From assembly GCA_029553955.1 (NCBI GenBank), contig JAKPJZ010000119.1:1-64000 (forward strand): DNA of 64,000 nucleotides. Reading direction: 5' to 3'. Positions 9,846 through 18,708 of the stretch are shown here, in pieces. The notes under the pieces are model-generated. The model worked only from the letters and a program-made list of their open reading frames with translations. It ran no database searches and was not told the DNA's origin. The position numbers were made by a program, and so were the translations under genes. Source of the DNA: Chloroflexota bacterium. GTDB lineage: Bacteria > Chloroflexota > Anaerolineae > SpSt-313. Each line of letters starts with the position of its first letter. Positions within the stretch are counted from its first letter, which is position 1.

Positions 9846-11843
9846 ATGACTTGGCGTGAGCGCATCCTGGCCGAGTTCGCCCCGGGCATGGCCCGCCTCA
9901 CCCTGGCGGCGGACCCGGACCACCTGCTGAGCGAAGAGGGCATCCTGCAGGGCATCCACGAGCGGGGCTTTGACCTCATCCCCTTCGCCGACCCGGTGGC
10001 CTTTCGCTACGCCTACGAGTCGCGCTACCGCTCGCTGTGGGACCGCGGCGCGCCGACCGACCTGGTGGTGGTGCTGCACTCGGCCGCGGCCGACCTGCGC
10101 GCCCTGCCCTACGACCTGCTGCAGGCCGGGCGCCGCGTGGCCTTTAGCCTGGGCGAGCTCTTTCCCAGCCTGAGCTACCCCGTGGTCAGCGCCCTCGACC
10201 GCGCTCACCTCGACGCCCTGTACCAGGCCCAGGCGCAGTACAAGCCCGGCCCGCTGGGCGACAATGCCACCAGGGATTTCGTGCTGCGCCACGTCTTTGA
10301 GGTCGCGCCCGAGCTCATCAAGCAGCCGGCCGACCTGCTGCGCCTGCTCTTGCGCCGGCACTACCGCCGGCAGCAGGTGCCCGCGACCATCGAGGCCCGG
10401 CTGGTGCAGCTCTTGCGCCAGGGCGGCGCCTTTGCCGATTGGCCGCTCGAGGCCATCGTGCCCGACCGCGAGGCCTTTTTCGCCTTCCTGCAGGAGCGCT
10501 GGCCGGCGTACCTCGACGCCGTGGCCGCGGCGCCCGAGGCCATCTGCGAACCGCCGCAGCCGCCCCACTTCGAGCTGCCTGGCCCGGCCACGCTGCCCTT
10601 TGGCGATGACGACGTGCGCGTCTACATCGACAACCTCTTTGCCGATGGCGTGCTGCGGCCGGTGGCGCACCGGCGGGCCAGCGCGCTCCAGGGCCGCTGG
10701 GTGGCGGTGGGGCTGCGCCTGGACCCCCAGGCCGACCGCGCCAGACAGCTCGATGCGCTCTTCAAGGCGCTCGAGGGCGGCATCCCGCCGGCGCAGGCCA
10801 GCTACCAGGCCTGGCTGGCCCTGGCGCCGCGGCTGGCGCAGTTGCTCGCCCTCTGGCACAGCCCGGCCGCCCCAGCGCCGCAGGCCGGCGAGCGGCTGGC
10901 AGCGCTGCAGGCGCAGCTCGACGCCGCCTTCCTGGCCTGGGCGCAGGCGCGCTATGGGGGCCTGCATAACCAGCCCGTGCCGCCGGCGGTGATGCTGCAC
11001 CATGTGCCGCGCGTTATGGCGGCGCGCCTGCAGCGCCCCGGCGGCAAGGCCGCGCTCGTAGTGGTCGACGGGCTGGCCTGCGACCAGTGGCTGCTGCTGC
11101 GCCAGGCCCTCGAGGGCGCGCGGCCACGGCTCCGGCTGCGCGAGGGCGCCGTGTTTGCCTGGCTGCCCACCATCACCGCGGTCTCGCGCCAGGCGCTCTT
11201 TGCCGGCCGGCCGCCGCTCTACTTCCCCGCCAGCCTGCACACCACGGCCAAGGAGCCGGCGCTGTGGTCGCAGTTCTGGCAGGATGCCGGCCTGGCGCCA
11301 ACGGAAGTGGCCTACGTTGGCGGCCTGGGCGAGCTGCCCGACCTGGCGCGGGTCGAGGAGCTGCTGGCGCACCCCAAGCTGCGCGTGGCCGGGCTGGTGG
11401 TCGACAAGGTCGACCGCATCATGCACGGCATGGAGCTGGGCAGCGCCGGCATGCACAACCAGGTGCGCCAGTGGGCCGGCGAGGGCTTTATCGCGGGCCT
11501 GCTCGAGCTGCTCGTGAACCGCGGCTACCGCGTGCTGCTCACCGCCGATCACGGCAACGTCGAGGCCCTCGGCATCGGCTCGCCGGCGGAGGGCGCCAGC
11601 GCCGATTTGCGGGCCGCCCGCGTGCGCGTATACTCCGACGGTGCGTTGCGCGGCCAGGTGCAGGCGCATTTCCCCGGGGCCATCGCCTGGCCGCCAACGG
11701 GCCTGCCGCAGGGCTATCTGCCGCTGCTCGCGCCCGGCCGCAGCGCCTTCATTGCCAAGGGCCAGCGCACGGTGGCGCATGGCGGCCTTTCCGTCGAGGA
11801 GGCGATCGTCCCGTTGATCGAGATCGAGGCCAGGGGCAGATGA
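9846..11843 (+). CDS. pglZ: BREX alkaline phosphatase-superfamily protein PglZ
   Basis: 665 residues. The C-terminal half carries the alkaline-phosphatase-like fold: a metal-site strand ALVVVDGLACDQW near 401-413, a nucleophile-region VSRQALFAG near 442-450, LLTADHGN near 564-571, and a final AHGGLSVEEA. The N-terminal 250 residues look helical and include RDFVLRHVFEV. PglZ is shared by all BREX types and is needed for methylation and defence. The start is ATG at 9846 behind AAGGAGA; an upstream ATG at 9810 is in frame but lies in the repeat element. It overlaps the next gene by four bases (ATGA), so the two are translationally coupled. Confidence 0.88.
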   Translation: MTWRERILAEFAPGMARLTLAADPDHLLSEEGILQGIHERGFDLIPFADPVAFRYAYESRYRSLWDRGAPTDLVVVLHSAAADLRALPYDLLQAGRRVAFSLGELFPSLSYPVVSALDRAHLDALYQAQAQYKPGPLGDNATRDFVLRHVFEVAPELIKQPADLLRLLLRRHYRRQQVPATIEARLVQLLRQGGAFADWPLEAIVPDREAFFAFLQERWPAYLDAVAAAPEAICEPPQPPHFELPGPATLPFGDDDVRVYIDNLFADGVLRPVAHRRASALQGRWVAVGLRLDPQADRARQLDALFKALEGGIPPAQASYQAWLALAPRLAQLLALWHSPAAPAPQAGERLAALQAQLDAAFLAWAQARYGGLHNQPVPPAVMLHHVPRVMAARLQRPGGKAALVVVDGLACDQWLLLRQALEGARPRLRLREGAVFAWLPTITAVSRQALFAGRPPLYFPASLHTTAKEPALWSQFWQDAGLAPTEVAYVGGLGELPDLARVEELLAHPKLRVAGLVVDKVDRIMHGMELGSAGMHNQVRQWAGEGFIAGLLELLVNRGYRVLLTADHGNVEALGIGSPAEGASADLRAARVRVYSDGALRGQVQAHFPGAIAWPPTGLPQGYLPLLAPGRSAFIAKGQRTVAHGGLSVEEAIVPLIEIEARGR

Positions 11844-12631
11844 GCACGCCCATACAGATCGGCTTTAGCCAACGCATCCGGCTCGAGTGGCTCGAGCATA
11901 CCGCCGCGCTGGCGCTCGCCGGCGCCACCCGCAGCGACATCGCAGCCGCGCTCAGCGACCTGCTGGGCGAGCGCCTGTCGGTAGGCAGCACCGCGCAGCG
12001 CGGCAACCGCGAGAAAGCCATCGGCATCCTGCTGAGCACCTGGGTCACGGTGCCCGGGCGCCTGGAGGGCTTGCGCCAGGAGGGGCTGGCGCACCTGCGC
12101 CGCCTGCCGCCGGAGCAGCACCTGGCCCTGCACTGGGGCATGGCCATGGCCGCCTACCCCTTCTTTGGCACGGTGGCCGAGGTCGCCGGCCGCCTGCTGC
12201 GGCTGCAGGGCAGCGTGGCGGCGGCGCAGGCGCAGCGGCGACTCCGTGAGCAGCTCGGCGAGCGCGAGACGGTCTCCCGAGCCGCGCGGCGCATCCTGCG
12301 CTGCTTTGTCGATTGGGACGTGCTGCGCGACACAGAGCGCAAGGGCGTCTACCTTGCGGCGCCGCTGCGCCCGCTGCCCGATGCGCCGCTCGCGGCCTGG
12401 CTCGTCGAGGCCGCGCTGCGGGCCAGCGGCGCCAGCTCGGCCCCGCTCGCCGCCCTGGCCCAGTCGCCGGCGCTCTTTCCGTTCACGCTCGGGGCGCCCA
12501 ACGGTGCCATCCGTACCAGCGAGCGGCTGGAGCTACTGCGGCAGGGGCTCGACCAGGACGTGGTGGCACTGCGCGGCAACGGCACCTACGAGCTCTACAA
12601 CCCGCGGGTGCACCCCCGCGTGCGCGAGTAG
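11840..12631 (+). CDS. BrxA-like BREX protein
   Basis: 263 residues, starting at the ATG that overlaps the pglZ stop. The N-terminal part is helical with the conserved-looking patch RGNREKAIGILLSTWV near 52-67. The middle and C-terminal parts could form a winged helix (SRAARRILRCFVDWDVL, then a basic stretch). In type 3 BREX the last gene after pglZ is brxA, and position, size and helical DNA-binding look agree. No catalytic motif is seen. BrxA binds DNA in other systems. Identity is inferred mainly from position. Confidence 0.6.
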   Translation: MSTPIQIGFSQRIRLEWLEHTAALALAGATRSDIAAALSDLLGERLSVGSTAQRGNREKAIGILLSTWVTVPGRLEGLRQEGLAHLRRLPPEQHLALHWGMAMAAYPFFGTVAEVAGRLLRLQGSVAAAQAQRRLREQLGERETVSRAARRILRCFVDWDVLRDTERKGVYLAAPLRPLPDAPLAAWLVEAALRASGASSAPLAALAQSPALFPFTLGAPNGAIRTSERLELLRQGLDQDVVALRGNGTYELYNPRVHPRVRE

Positions 12632-12660
12632 CCCGAGGCGGGTGCATCTGGTGAGGACGG

Positions 12661-12744
12661 GGATGCACCGCAGAGGCGCAGAGTGCGCGGAGGGGAGCAG
12701 AAAAGGGAGAACCTCTGCGCCCTCCGCGCCTCTGCGGTGCATCC
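12661..12744. repeat. GCAAAG/GCAGAG-type inverted repeat
   Basis: Arms of 19 bases pair perfectly (ATGCACCGCAGAGGCGC against its complement) around a purine-rich middle. It belongs to a family whose ends read CACCGCAAAGGCGCAAAG and which recurs at least nine times in this window. The stretch 12745-13040 shows no supported gene; a minus-strand patch at 12770-12895 faintly resembles a winged-helix fragment. Confidence 0.85.
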
Positions 12745-13100
12745 AGACCTGTCTGCGGCTCGGCGTTGCTGCTTGCGCCGCGCGCTGCGCCGGGCAGTGA
12801 ATGCCGCGCTGCACGCAATCTTGCCATGCTTGGCCACCCACTGCAGCACCATTTGTTCCTGCTGCAGCGGGTCGAACCCCGCCTGGCGCACCTAGTCGGC
12901 CGGCTGGCCCAGGCGCCGGTGCCAAGGGGGGCATGCTGCGCGCCCGGCCCGCAAATTGCTGAGAGGCCCGCGGGCGGCGTTCACGCTTGCGGCGGGCATG
13001 CCTGGGCCGCAAGTGACCTCGGCAGGCTGCCCGAATTCCAGGCTGTCGCCCGGGCTGTGGCCGGGTATTGGGCGCTGCCGCCACCCGGCCCTGACCCGGG

Positions 13101-13178
13101 AGGGTTTTTGGAGGGTGTCTGGCGTCGTTGCCCGGCCCGCGGGCCGGGCAACGACGCCAGACACCCTCCAAAAACCCT
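13101..13178. repeat. Long perfect palindrome P3 (78 bp)
   Basis: Arms of 39 bases meet without a loop at 13139/13140 in CCCG|CGGG, no mismatch. The outer end reads AGGGTTTTTGG. Flank A is on the right in reverse (13179-13235) and flank B on the left (about 13040-13100), where CCGGG and CCCGG stretches can pair. It separates the BREX cluster from the next operon. Confidence 0.95.
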
Positions 13179-13278
13179 TCAAAGGGGACCTGCACCGGGT
13201 CGCTGCGGAGCGTGCAGCCCGGTCGGCCAGGGTATCCGAGGCTGGTGCATGGCCACACCGGCCGAGGGAGGGGCGAGG

Positions 13279-13965
13279 ATGCAGGCGGCACCGGGGGTCT
13301 ATGTCATCGGCGCGGTGGCGAGCAGGGCCTATCTCTTGGGGGGCGTCGAGTTGACGCTGATCGACGCCGGCGGGCCGGGCAGCGCGGGGCGTGTGCTGCG
13401 GGCCATGGCGCGGCTCGAGCACCGGCCGCAGGACCTGACGCGCATCCTGCTGACGCATGTGGACCTGGACCACGTGGGCGGCCTGGGCCCGCTGGTCGAG
13501 GCGAGCGGCGCGCGGGTCTATGCGCACCCGGCGGCGTTCGAGCGCCTGGCGGAGGGCCGCGTGCCGCGCGGCGACCGTGGCCTGAGCTCGGCCTGGGCGC
13601 TGCTGCGCGGGCTCTTTGTGCTGCCGCGGCGCATCGAGATGCAGGGCGAGCCGCTCGACGACGGCGCCGCGCTGCCGGTGCTCGGCGGCCTGCGCGTGGT
13701 CTATACCGCTGGTCACAGCCCCGACCACGTGGTATACTCGCTCGAGCAGCCGCGCCTGATATTTGCCGGCGACCTGCTCGAGGCGCGCCGCGGCCACCTC
13801 GAGGCCTGCCCCGGCCCCGGCGCCGCCGCGCGGCAGGAGACGGTGCTGGCCCTGCGCCGCCTGGCGAGCCTCGACCCCCTGGGCATCCTGCCCGGCCACG
13901 GCCCGGCCTACCGCGACAATATCGCCCTGCGCCTGGTGCGCCTGGCCGAGATCCTGGAGGAGTAG
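13279..13965 (+). CDS. Metallo-beta-lactamase-fold hydrolase
   Basis: 228 residues. The zinc-binding THVDLDHVGG motif sits near residues 56-65 in the place of HxHxDH; its first His is intact, the second position is Asp, and the later DH is present. TAGHSPDHVVY (about 142) and LPGHGP (near the end) supply further ligands. The family includes glyoxalase II-like thioesterases and many hydrolases of unknown substrate. The start at 13279 (MQAAPG) has GGAGGGG about 10 bases upstream; an in-frame ATG at 13249 lacks one. It ends four bases before the HAD gene, so the two are co-transcribed. Confidence 0.8.
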   Translation: MQAAPGVYVIGAVASRAYLLGGVELTLIDAGGPGSAGRVLRAMARLEHRPQDLTRILLTHVDLDHVGGLGPLVEASGARVYAHPAAFERLAEGRVPRGDRGLSSAWALLRGLFVLPRRIEMQGEPLDDGAALPVLGGLRVVYTAGHSPDHVVYSLEQPRLIFAGDLLEARRGHLEACPGPGAAARQETVLALRRLASLDPLGILPGHGPAYRDNIALRLVRLAEILEE

Positions 13966-13968
13966 ACA

Positions 13969-14640
13969 TTGACCGACACCCCACGGGCCGTGCTGTGGGA
14001 TATGGATGGCGTGCTGGTGCTCAACGGCGATGTGCACTATGACGCCTGGTCGCAAACGCTGGCCGAGTATGGGCTGAGCATGAGCCGCGAGCAGTTCGCC
14101 GCCACCTTTGGCATGAACAACCACAACATCCTGCGCCGCCTCTACGGCGGCCGGCTGCCCCCCGCGCAGGCCAATGAGATCGCCGTGCGCAAGGAGGTGG
14201 CCTACCGCCGCCTGGTGCAGGGCCGCATGCAGGCGCTGCCGGGGGTGCTGCGGTGGCTGGCCGAGCTGGCCGCGGCGGGTTGGCGACAGGCGGTGGCCTC
14301 GTCGGGCCCCATGGCCAACATCGCCGCCATCCTCGCCGAGCTCGGCGCCTGGGACTCGTTCGACGCCATCCTCAGCGGCGCCCACCTGCCACAGTCCAAG
14401 CCCGACCCGGCCCTCTTCGTGCGGGCCGCCGCCGCGCTGGGTGCGCCGCCTGCGCGCGCCGTGGTCGTCGAAGATGCGCCCGTCGGCGTCGAGGCCGCGC
14501 GCCGCGCCGGCATGCGCTGCATCGCCGTCACCAGCACCGTCGGCGCCGACGCGCTGCGGGCCGCCGACCTGGTCGTCGACCGCCTCGACCACCTGCCCCC
14601 CGATGCCTTTGCGCGCCTCGTGCCCGAGAACCGGGGCTAA
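13969..14640 (+). CDS. HAD-superfamily phosphatase / beta-phosphoglucomutase-like
   Basis: 223 residues. The nucleophile motif WDMDGVLV is near residues 9-16. The cap-domain region FGMNNHNIL follows, then motif II (VASSGP near 107), the Lys of SKPDP near 144 and acidic VVEDAPVGVEAA near 165. This layout is that of small sugar-phosphate phosphatases and beta-phosphoglucomutases; the substrate cannot be read from sequence. The start is TTG at 13969, with GGAGGAG inside the end of the upstream gene. Murein genes lie downstream, but a repeat intervenes and no link is evident. Confidence 0.85.
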   Translation: MTDTPRAVLWDMDGVLVLNGDVHYDAWSQTLAEYGLSMSREQFAATFGMNNHNILRRLYGGRLPPAQANEIAVRKEVAYRRLVQGRMQALPGVLRWLAELAAAGWRQAVASSGPMANIAAILAELGAWDSFDAILSGAHLPQSKPDPALFVRAAAALGAPPARAVVVEDAPVGVEAARRAGMRCIAVTSTVGADALRAADLVVDRLDHLPPDAFARLVPENRG

Positions 14641-14755
14641 ACCGCAAAGACGCAAAGACGCCAAGACGGCGCTAAGGAACTGGACTGGTGGATCGTCCCG
14701 CCCTGCTCCTTTGCGTTTCCTTCGCGTTTCCTTTGCGCCTTTGCGCCTTTGCGGT
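14641..14755. repeat. CGCAAAG-type inverted repeat
   Basis: Starts directly after the HAD stop with ACCGCAAAGACGCAAAG and ends with CTTTGCGCCTTTGCGGT. The middle is not paired. Same family as 12661, 17103, 18563 and 27750. Confidence 0.85.
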
Positions 14756-14807
14756 GAATCGCCCCCCGTTTTGGCATGGCTCTTGCTCTCAAGCTGCGGA
14801 GGGGGCG

Positions 14808-16196
14808 ATGCAGGTGCGCACGACGGTGGCCATTGGGGCGGGCAAGGCGGTGCGGTTCCTCAGCCGGCGGCTGCAGCGCGGCGGCGGCACGACCTACCCC
14901 GGCGAGTTGGCGATGCACGTCGACCCTCGCCTGCTGGAGCGGCTGGCCGGCCGGCTGCCCGAGGGCGCGCTGGTCGTGACCGGCACCAACGGCAAGACGA
15001 CGACCTCGCGCATGATCTCGGGCGTGCTGCGCCGGGCGGGGCTGCAGCCAGTGCACAACCGCTCGGGAGCCAACCTGATCGAAGGGGTCGCCTCGGCGCT
15101 GGTAGCCGCGGCCACGCTCTGGGGCGGCCTCACCGGCGACATCGGCGTCTTTGAGGTCGATGAAGCTACGCTGCCCCTGGCGGTGAGCGCCACCCGCCCC
15201 CGCGCCGTGGTGGTGACGAACCTCTTCCGCGACCAACTCGACCGTTTTGGCGAGCTCGACCACGTCGCCGCGCTGTGGCGCCGCGCCTTGGCCGCGCTGC
15301 CGGCCGCATCGACGGCGGTGCTCAATGCCGACGACCCGCTGGTGGCCGCCCTCGGCGCCGCGACGCCCGCCCACGTGCTCTACTTTGGCATCGAAGACAC
15401 GCGCCTCGGCTCACCCGGCCTGCAGCACGCCGCCGACTCGAAGGACTGCCTGGCCTGCGGCGCGCCCTACGCCTACGAGGTGGCCTACTATGGCCACCTG
15501 GGCAAGTACCGCTGCCCCGGCTGCGGCGCGATGCGCCCTCAGCCGCAGGTCTACGCGGCGCGGCTGGAGCTGCACGGCACCGCGGGCAGCGTCGTCAGCA
15601 CCGTGCTGCCGGCGGGCGCGCTGGAGGTGCACGTGGGGCTGCCGGGGCTGTACAACGTCTACAACGCCCTGGCGGCGCTGGCCTGCGGCGCGGCGCTGGG
15701 CCTGCCGCAGGAGGCGCTGCGCGACGGGCTGCAGGGCTTGTCGGCCGCGTTCGGCCGCATCGAGCGCATCCCCATCGCGGGCCGGCAGGCCTTTCTGGCG
15801 CTGGTCAAGAACCCCGTGGGCTGCAACGAAGTGCTGCGCATGCTCCTGCTCGACGAGGCGCCCAAGGACCTGCTGATCGTCATCAACGACAACCTGGCCG
15901 ACGGCACCGACGTCTCGTGGCTGTGGGACGCGGATTTCGAGCTCTTGCAGGGGCGCGTGCGCTCGGTGGTCGTCGCCGGCACCCGCGCCGAGGACATGCG
16001 CCTGCGCCTCAGGTACGCCCTGGTGGACCCGCAGAAGGTATCGCTGCAGACGGACCCGGGCGCAGCGCTCGAACGCGGCCTGGCCAACGTCGCCCCCGGC
16101 GAGACGCTCTACATCCTGCCCACCTACACCGCCATGCTCGCCATGCGCCAGGTGCTGCAGGAGCGGGGGTATGTGGGGAGGTTTTGGGAGGATTGA
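14808..16196 (+). CDS. murT: Lipid II isoglutaminyl synthase, ATPase subunit MurT
   Basis: 462 residues. It is a Mur-ligase family protein: the ATP-binding GTNGKTTTSRM is near residues 58-68 and the Mur central-domain motif FEVDEATLP near 113-121. Two CxxC pairs (about 214-245) form the zinc ribbon typical of MurT. The C-terminal domain is the MurT-specific one. With GatD it converts D-glutamate of lipid II to D-isoglutamine in the cytoplasm. The start at 14808 follows GGAGGGGG; gatD lies 142 bases downstream, separated by a short repeat. The pair implies an amidated peptidoglycan. Confidence 0.92.
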   Translation: MQVRTTVAIGAGKAVRFLSRRLQRGGGTTYPGELAMHVDPRLLERLAGRLPEGALVVTGTNGKTTTSRMISGVLRRAGLQPVHNRSGANLIEGVASALVAAATLWGGLTGDIGVFEVDEATLPLAVSATRPRAVVVTNLFRDQLDRFGELDHVAALWRRALAALPAASTAVLNADDPLVAALGAATPAHVLYFGIEDTRLGSPGLQHAADSKDCLACGAPYAYEVAYYGHLGKYRCPGCGAMRPQPQVYAARLELHGTAGSVVSTVLPAGALEVHVGLPGLYNVYNALAALACGAALGLPQEALRDGLQGLSAAFGRIERIPIAGRQAFLALVKNPVGCNEVLRMLLLDEAPKDLLIVINDNLADGTDVSWLWDADFELLQGRVRSVVVAGTRAEDMRLRLRYALVDPQKVSLQTDPGAALERGLANVAPGETLYILPTYTAMLAMRQVLQERGYVGRFWED

Positions 16197-16199
16197 CGT

Positions 16200-16330
16200 G
16201 AGGCGTGAGGCGTGAGGCGTGATACGTGACCGTGCGGCCCATTGCGTGTTCCCTTCACCGATGCCACGCGGACGGAACACGCAACACGCAGCACCGCCAC
16301 GCCTCACGCATCACGTATCACGCATCACGG
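16200..16330. repeat. GTGAGGC-type imperfect inverted repeat
   Basis: Three short direct copies of GTGAGGC at the left face CACGCCTCACGCATCACGTA-like copies at the right, so the whole murT-gatD gap can fold. A simpler relative of the type GTAATGC is at 52657-52680. Confidence 0.7.
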
Positions 16331-16338
16331 ATGGGCCT

Positions 16339-17100
16339 ATGAGACTGACGATCTGCCACTTGTACCCCGATCAGATGAACATCTATGGCGATCGGGGGAA
16401 TATCATCGCGCTGAGCCGGCGGGCGGCGTGGGCCGGGCTGGAGGTGGCCGTGCGCCGGGTGGAGCTGGGCGAGCGGCCCGATTTCCGCACTTTCGACATC
16501 CTCTTTCTGGGCGGCGGGCAGGACCGGGAGCAGGCGCGGGTCGCGCGCGACCTTGCGGAGGTCAAGGGGCCGTCGCTGCGCGAGGCGGTGGAGGATGGGC
16601 TGGCGCTGTTGGCGGTGTGCGGCGGCTACCAGCTCTTGGGTCGTTCCTTCATAACCGCCTCGGGCGCGGTGCTGCCGGGCATCGAGCTGTTCGACGCCTC
16701 GACGGAGGCGGGGCGCACGCGCTGCATCGGCGACGTCATTGTGCGCTCGGATGTGGCCGGGGCGCCGCGCACGCTGGTGGGCTTTGAGAACCACAGCGGC
16801 AAGACCTACCTGGGCGCGCGCGCCGCGCCGCTGGGGCGGGTGCTGTTTGGCCACGGCAACAACGGCCAAGACGGCTCGGAGGGCGCAGTCTACAGGCATG
16901 CCTGCGGCACCTACCTGCACGGGTCGCTCTTGCCCAAGAACCCCTGGCTCACCGACCTGCTCATCCGCCGCGCCGTCGAGCGGCGCTACGGCCCGGCCGC
17001 CGCGCTCCCTCACGTCGATGACGAGGTCGAGATGCGGGCCCACGAGGCGGTCATTGCCCGCATCCGCGCGCGGGGCAAGCTCGGCAAAGGCGCGACATAG
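16339..17100 (+). CDS. gatD: Lipid II isoglutaminyl synthase, glutamine amidotransferase subunit GatD
   Basis: 253 residues. It is a CobB/CobQ-like class I amidotransferase: YPDQMNIYGDRGN at the N terminus is typical of GatD, the catalytic cysteine is Cys94 in LAVCGGYQLLG, and the catalytic histidine is near 194 in GTYLHGSLLP. It feeds ammonia from glutamine to MurT. The start at 16339 has only a weak ribosome-binding site, so translation may depend on murT. Confidence 0.92.
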   Translation: MRLTICHLYPDQMNIYGDRGNIIALSRRAAWAGLEVAVRRVELGERPDFRTFDILFLGGGQDREQARVARDLAEVKGPSLREAVEDGLALLAVCGGYQLLGRSFITASGAVLPGIELFDASTEAGRTRCIGDVIVRSDVAGAPRTLVGFENHSGKTYLGARAAPLGRVLFGHGNNGQDGSEGAVYRHACGTYLHGSLLPKNPWLTDLLIRRAVERRYGPAAALPHVDDEVEMRAHEAVIARIRARGKLGKGAT

Positions 17101-17102
17101 GG

Positions 17103-17270
17103 CGGGGTTCACCGCAAAGGCGCAAAGACGCAAAGGGGACGCAAAGATAAGGGAAAGCACTGATGCACCCCACCGGCGTGAGCACGTTGGCCCCAGCCCG
17201 CCTGGGCGCAGTTGACCTTCCCCTCCCTTCGCGTCCCCTTTGCGCCTTCGCGCCTTCGCGGTGAACCCCG
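17103..17270. repeat. CGCAAAG-type inverted repeat
   Basis: Left end CGGGGTTCACCGCAAAGGCG, right end its near-complement. A second half-element of the same family (CGCCAAGGCG to CGCCTTGGCG) follows at 17277-17363. Together they fill the gap between two convergent genes. Confidence 0.85.
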
Positions 17271-17374
17271 TCCTCCGCGCCAAGGCGGCGCGAAGGACTC
17301 GGACAGGTGGGGCGCCTCCCCTTTTCCCCCTTGGCGCTTCCTTTGCGTCTTTGCGCCTTGGCGGTGTAGCCCCG

Positions 17375-18130
17375 TCAGCCCCTCTCCGCCACGGCGATGA
17401 GGTCGCCGCTGGCCTCGGGGTCGAAGGGGCTGCCGTCGTAGGCGCCATAGAAGCGCGCGGCGCCCAGGCCGGCGCTGTGCAGTGCCTCGGCCAGATCCTT
17501 CTGGAAGATGGGGCGCAGCTCGGTGGCGCCCACGCGGTAGCGCCAGGCGTCGCCCGTGCGCTGCAAGGTAACGAGGTTGAAGGTCAGCGTGGCCTCGTGG
17601 AAATCCATAAAGCGGAAGAAGAGCCACTCGCGCTCGCCCTCGCGGTGCGATTGCAGCGGCATAAAGCGCTCGCGGCGCGGCCAGACGGCGTCATAGTTGC
17701 GGTTCTGGATCACTACCAGGCCGCCGGGCCGCAGCAGCTCGTGGAAATCGGCCAGAGCGGCGCGCTCGGCCTCGGGTGTGAGCAGGTGGGGCAGGCTGTT
17801 GCCCAGGCAGAGGATGGCGTCGAACTCGCTGGGGAAGGCCGGCGCCAGCTCGCCCAGGCCCGCGGCCACAAAGGGCACATCGCGGCCCTCGGCCTCGGCG
17901 GCAGCGCGCGCCCGCTCGACCATGGGCAGGCTCGAGTCGGCGCCGGCGGCCTCATAGCCGCGTGCGGCGAGCGCCAGGGCGTGGCGGCCGGTGCCGCAGG
18001 CGGCATCGAGCACGCGGCGCACGCCATGTTCGTGGAAGAGCCGCTCGAGGAAGGGCAGCTCGTGGGTCAGCCGCGCCGGCCAATCGACAAAGCGGTCGTA
18101 ATCGGCCGCCAGGGCGTCATACAGTGCCAT
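17375..18130 (-). CDS. Class I SAM-dependent methyltransferase
   Basis: 251 residues. The SAM motif I VLDAACGTGRHALALA is near residues 41-56, followed by an acidic strand end (GADSSLPM) and ILCLGNSLPHLL (motif IV region). The N terminus YDALAADYDRFVDW is common to small-molecule methyltransferases of this class. The start at 18130 is chosen over an upstream in-frame Met because GGAGGTGG precedes it. Substrate unknown; no neighbour suggests one. Confidence 0.8.
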   Translation of the reverse strand: MALYDALAADYDRFVDWPARLTHELPFLERLFHEHGVRRVLDAACGTGRHALALAARGYEAAGADSSLPMVERARAAAEAEGRDVPFVAAGLGELAPAFPSEFDAILCLGNSLPHLLTPEAERAALADFHELLRPGGLVVIQNRNYDAVWPRRERFMPLQSHREGEREWLFFRFMDFHEATLTFNLVTLQRTGDAWRYRVGATELRPIFQKDLAEALHSAGLGAARFYGAYDGSPFDPEASGDLIAVAERG

Positions 18131-18150
18131 CAGCCACCTCCAGGCTCGGT

Positions 18151-18299
18151 TTGAACCGCGAAGGGCGCCAAGATCGCGAAGGAGGCACGAGAGGATCAAG
18201 CCGTCTTTGTGCTCGCCGCTGGCGGCGAGCTGCCGGTATGCCCTCGACAATCAAGAAACTTGGCGCGCCTTTGCGTGCTTGGCGCCCTTCGCGGTTCAA
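18151..18299. repeat. Inverted repeat with 22-base perfect arms
   Basis: TTGAACCGCGAAGGGCGCCA begins the left arm and the exact complement ends at 18299. Variant of the CGCAAAG family (CGCGAAGGGCGCCAAG subtype), also at 47856. Its right arm overlaps the stop of the small gene at 18296. Confidence 0.9.
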
Positions 18300-18538
18300 T
18301 CCTTCTTCCCTCTGAGGCGGCGCAGCTTTTGGGCGCCGACGCACTCGGCGGCGTGGCTGCACCAGTCGATGCACGAGGCGCCGCGCTCGCGGGGCACCAC
18401 TTGGCCACACTGCAAACAGCGCGCCACGAGCTCATCGCTCCAAATCTCCACCTCGTGCCCGCAGCGCGGGCAGGCGATGTACTCGGGGCGCACCTCGCGG
18501 AACAGCCGCGCCCCCGGGCAGTTGCTCCCCAACGTCAT
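18296..18538 (-). CDS. Small zinc-ribbon protein
   Basis: 80 residues. CPRCGHEVEIWSDE and CLQCGQVV form a four-cysteine zinc ribbon, followed by ASCIDWCSHAAECVG with three more cysteines. I know this pattern as a conserved stand-alone or tail domain in anaerobic bacteria and archaea, sometimes labelled phosphohydrolase-associated; its function is unknown. The start at 18538 follows GGAGGTGGG. It lies downstream of two ferredoxins on the same strand, with a repeat between. Confidence 0.75.
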   Translation of the reverse strand: MTLGSNCPGARLFREVRPEYIACPRCGHEVEIWSDELVARCLQCGQVVPRERGASCIDWCSHAAECVGAQKLRRLRGKKD

Positions 18539-18562
18539 CTCCCACCTCCGAATGCGGGGCTC

Positions 18563-18698
18563 CACCGCAGAGGCGCGAAGGCGCCAAGGCAACGCCAAGG
18601 TTCAACTACAGGGCGATGGCTGCCGGCCACCCCTCCGAGTTGCTCCAAAGGTTCTTGCCCCTTGGCGTCGTCTTTGTGCCTTTGCGTCTTTGCGGTGA
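18563..18698. repeat. CGCAAAG-type inverted repeat
   Basis: ACCGCAGAGGCGCGAAGG at the left, CTTTGCGTCTTTGCGGT at the right, with an internal GCCAAGG/CCTTGGC pair. It lies between two co-directional minus-strand genes. Confidence 0.8.
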
Positions 18699-18708
18699 AG
18701 GCCCGTCC

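Noticed and set aside
12860-12885. tRNA T-arm-like GCGGGTCGAACCCCGC
   Set aside because: Lacks the TTC of a T loop and no acceptor or anticodon stem can be placed around it.
12770-12895. Minus-strand fragment resembling a winged-helix domain (EQMVLQWVAKHGKI)
   Set aside because: Only about 20 residues look similar and the frame then drifts into basic low-complexity sequence; too weak to call.
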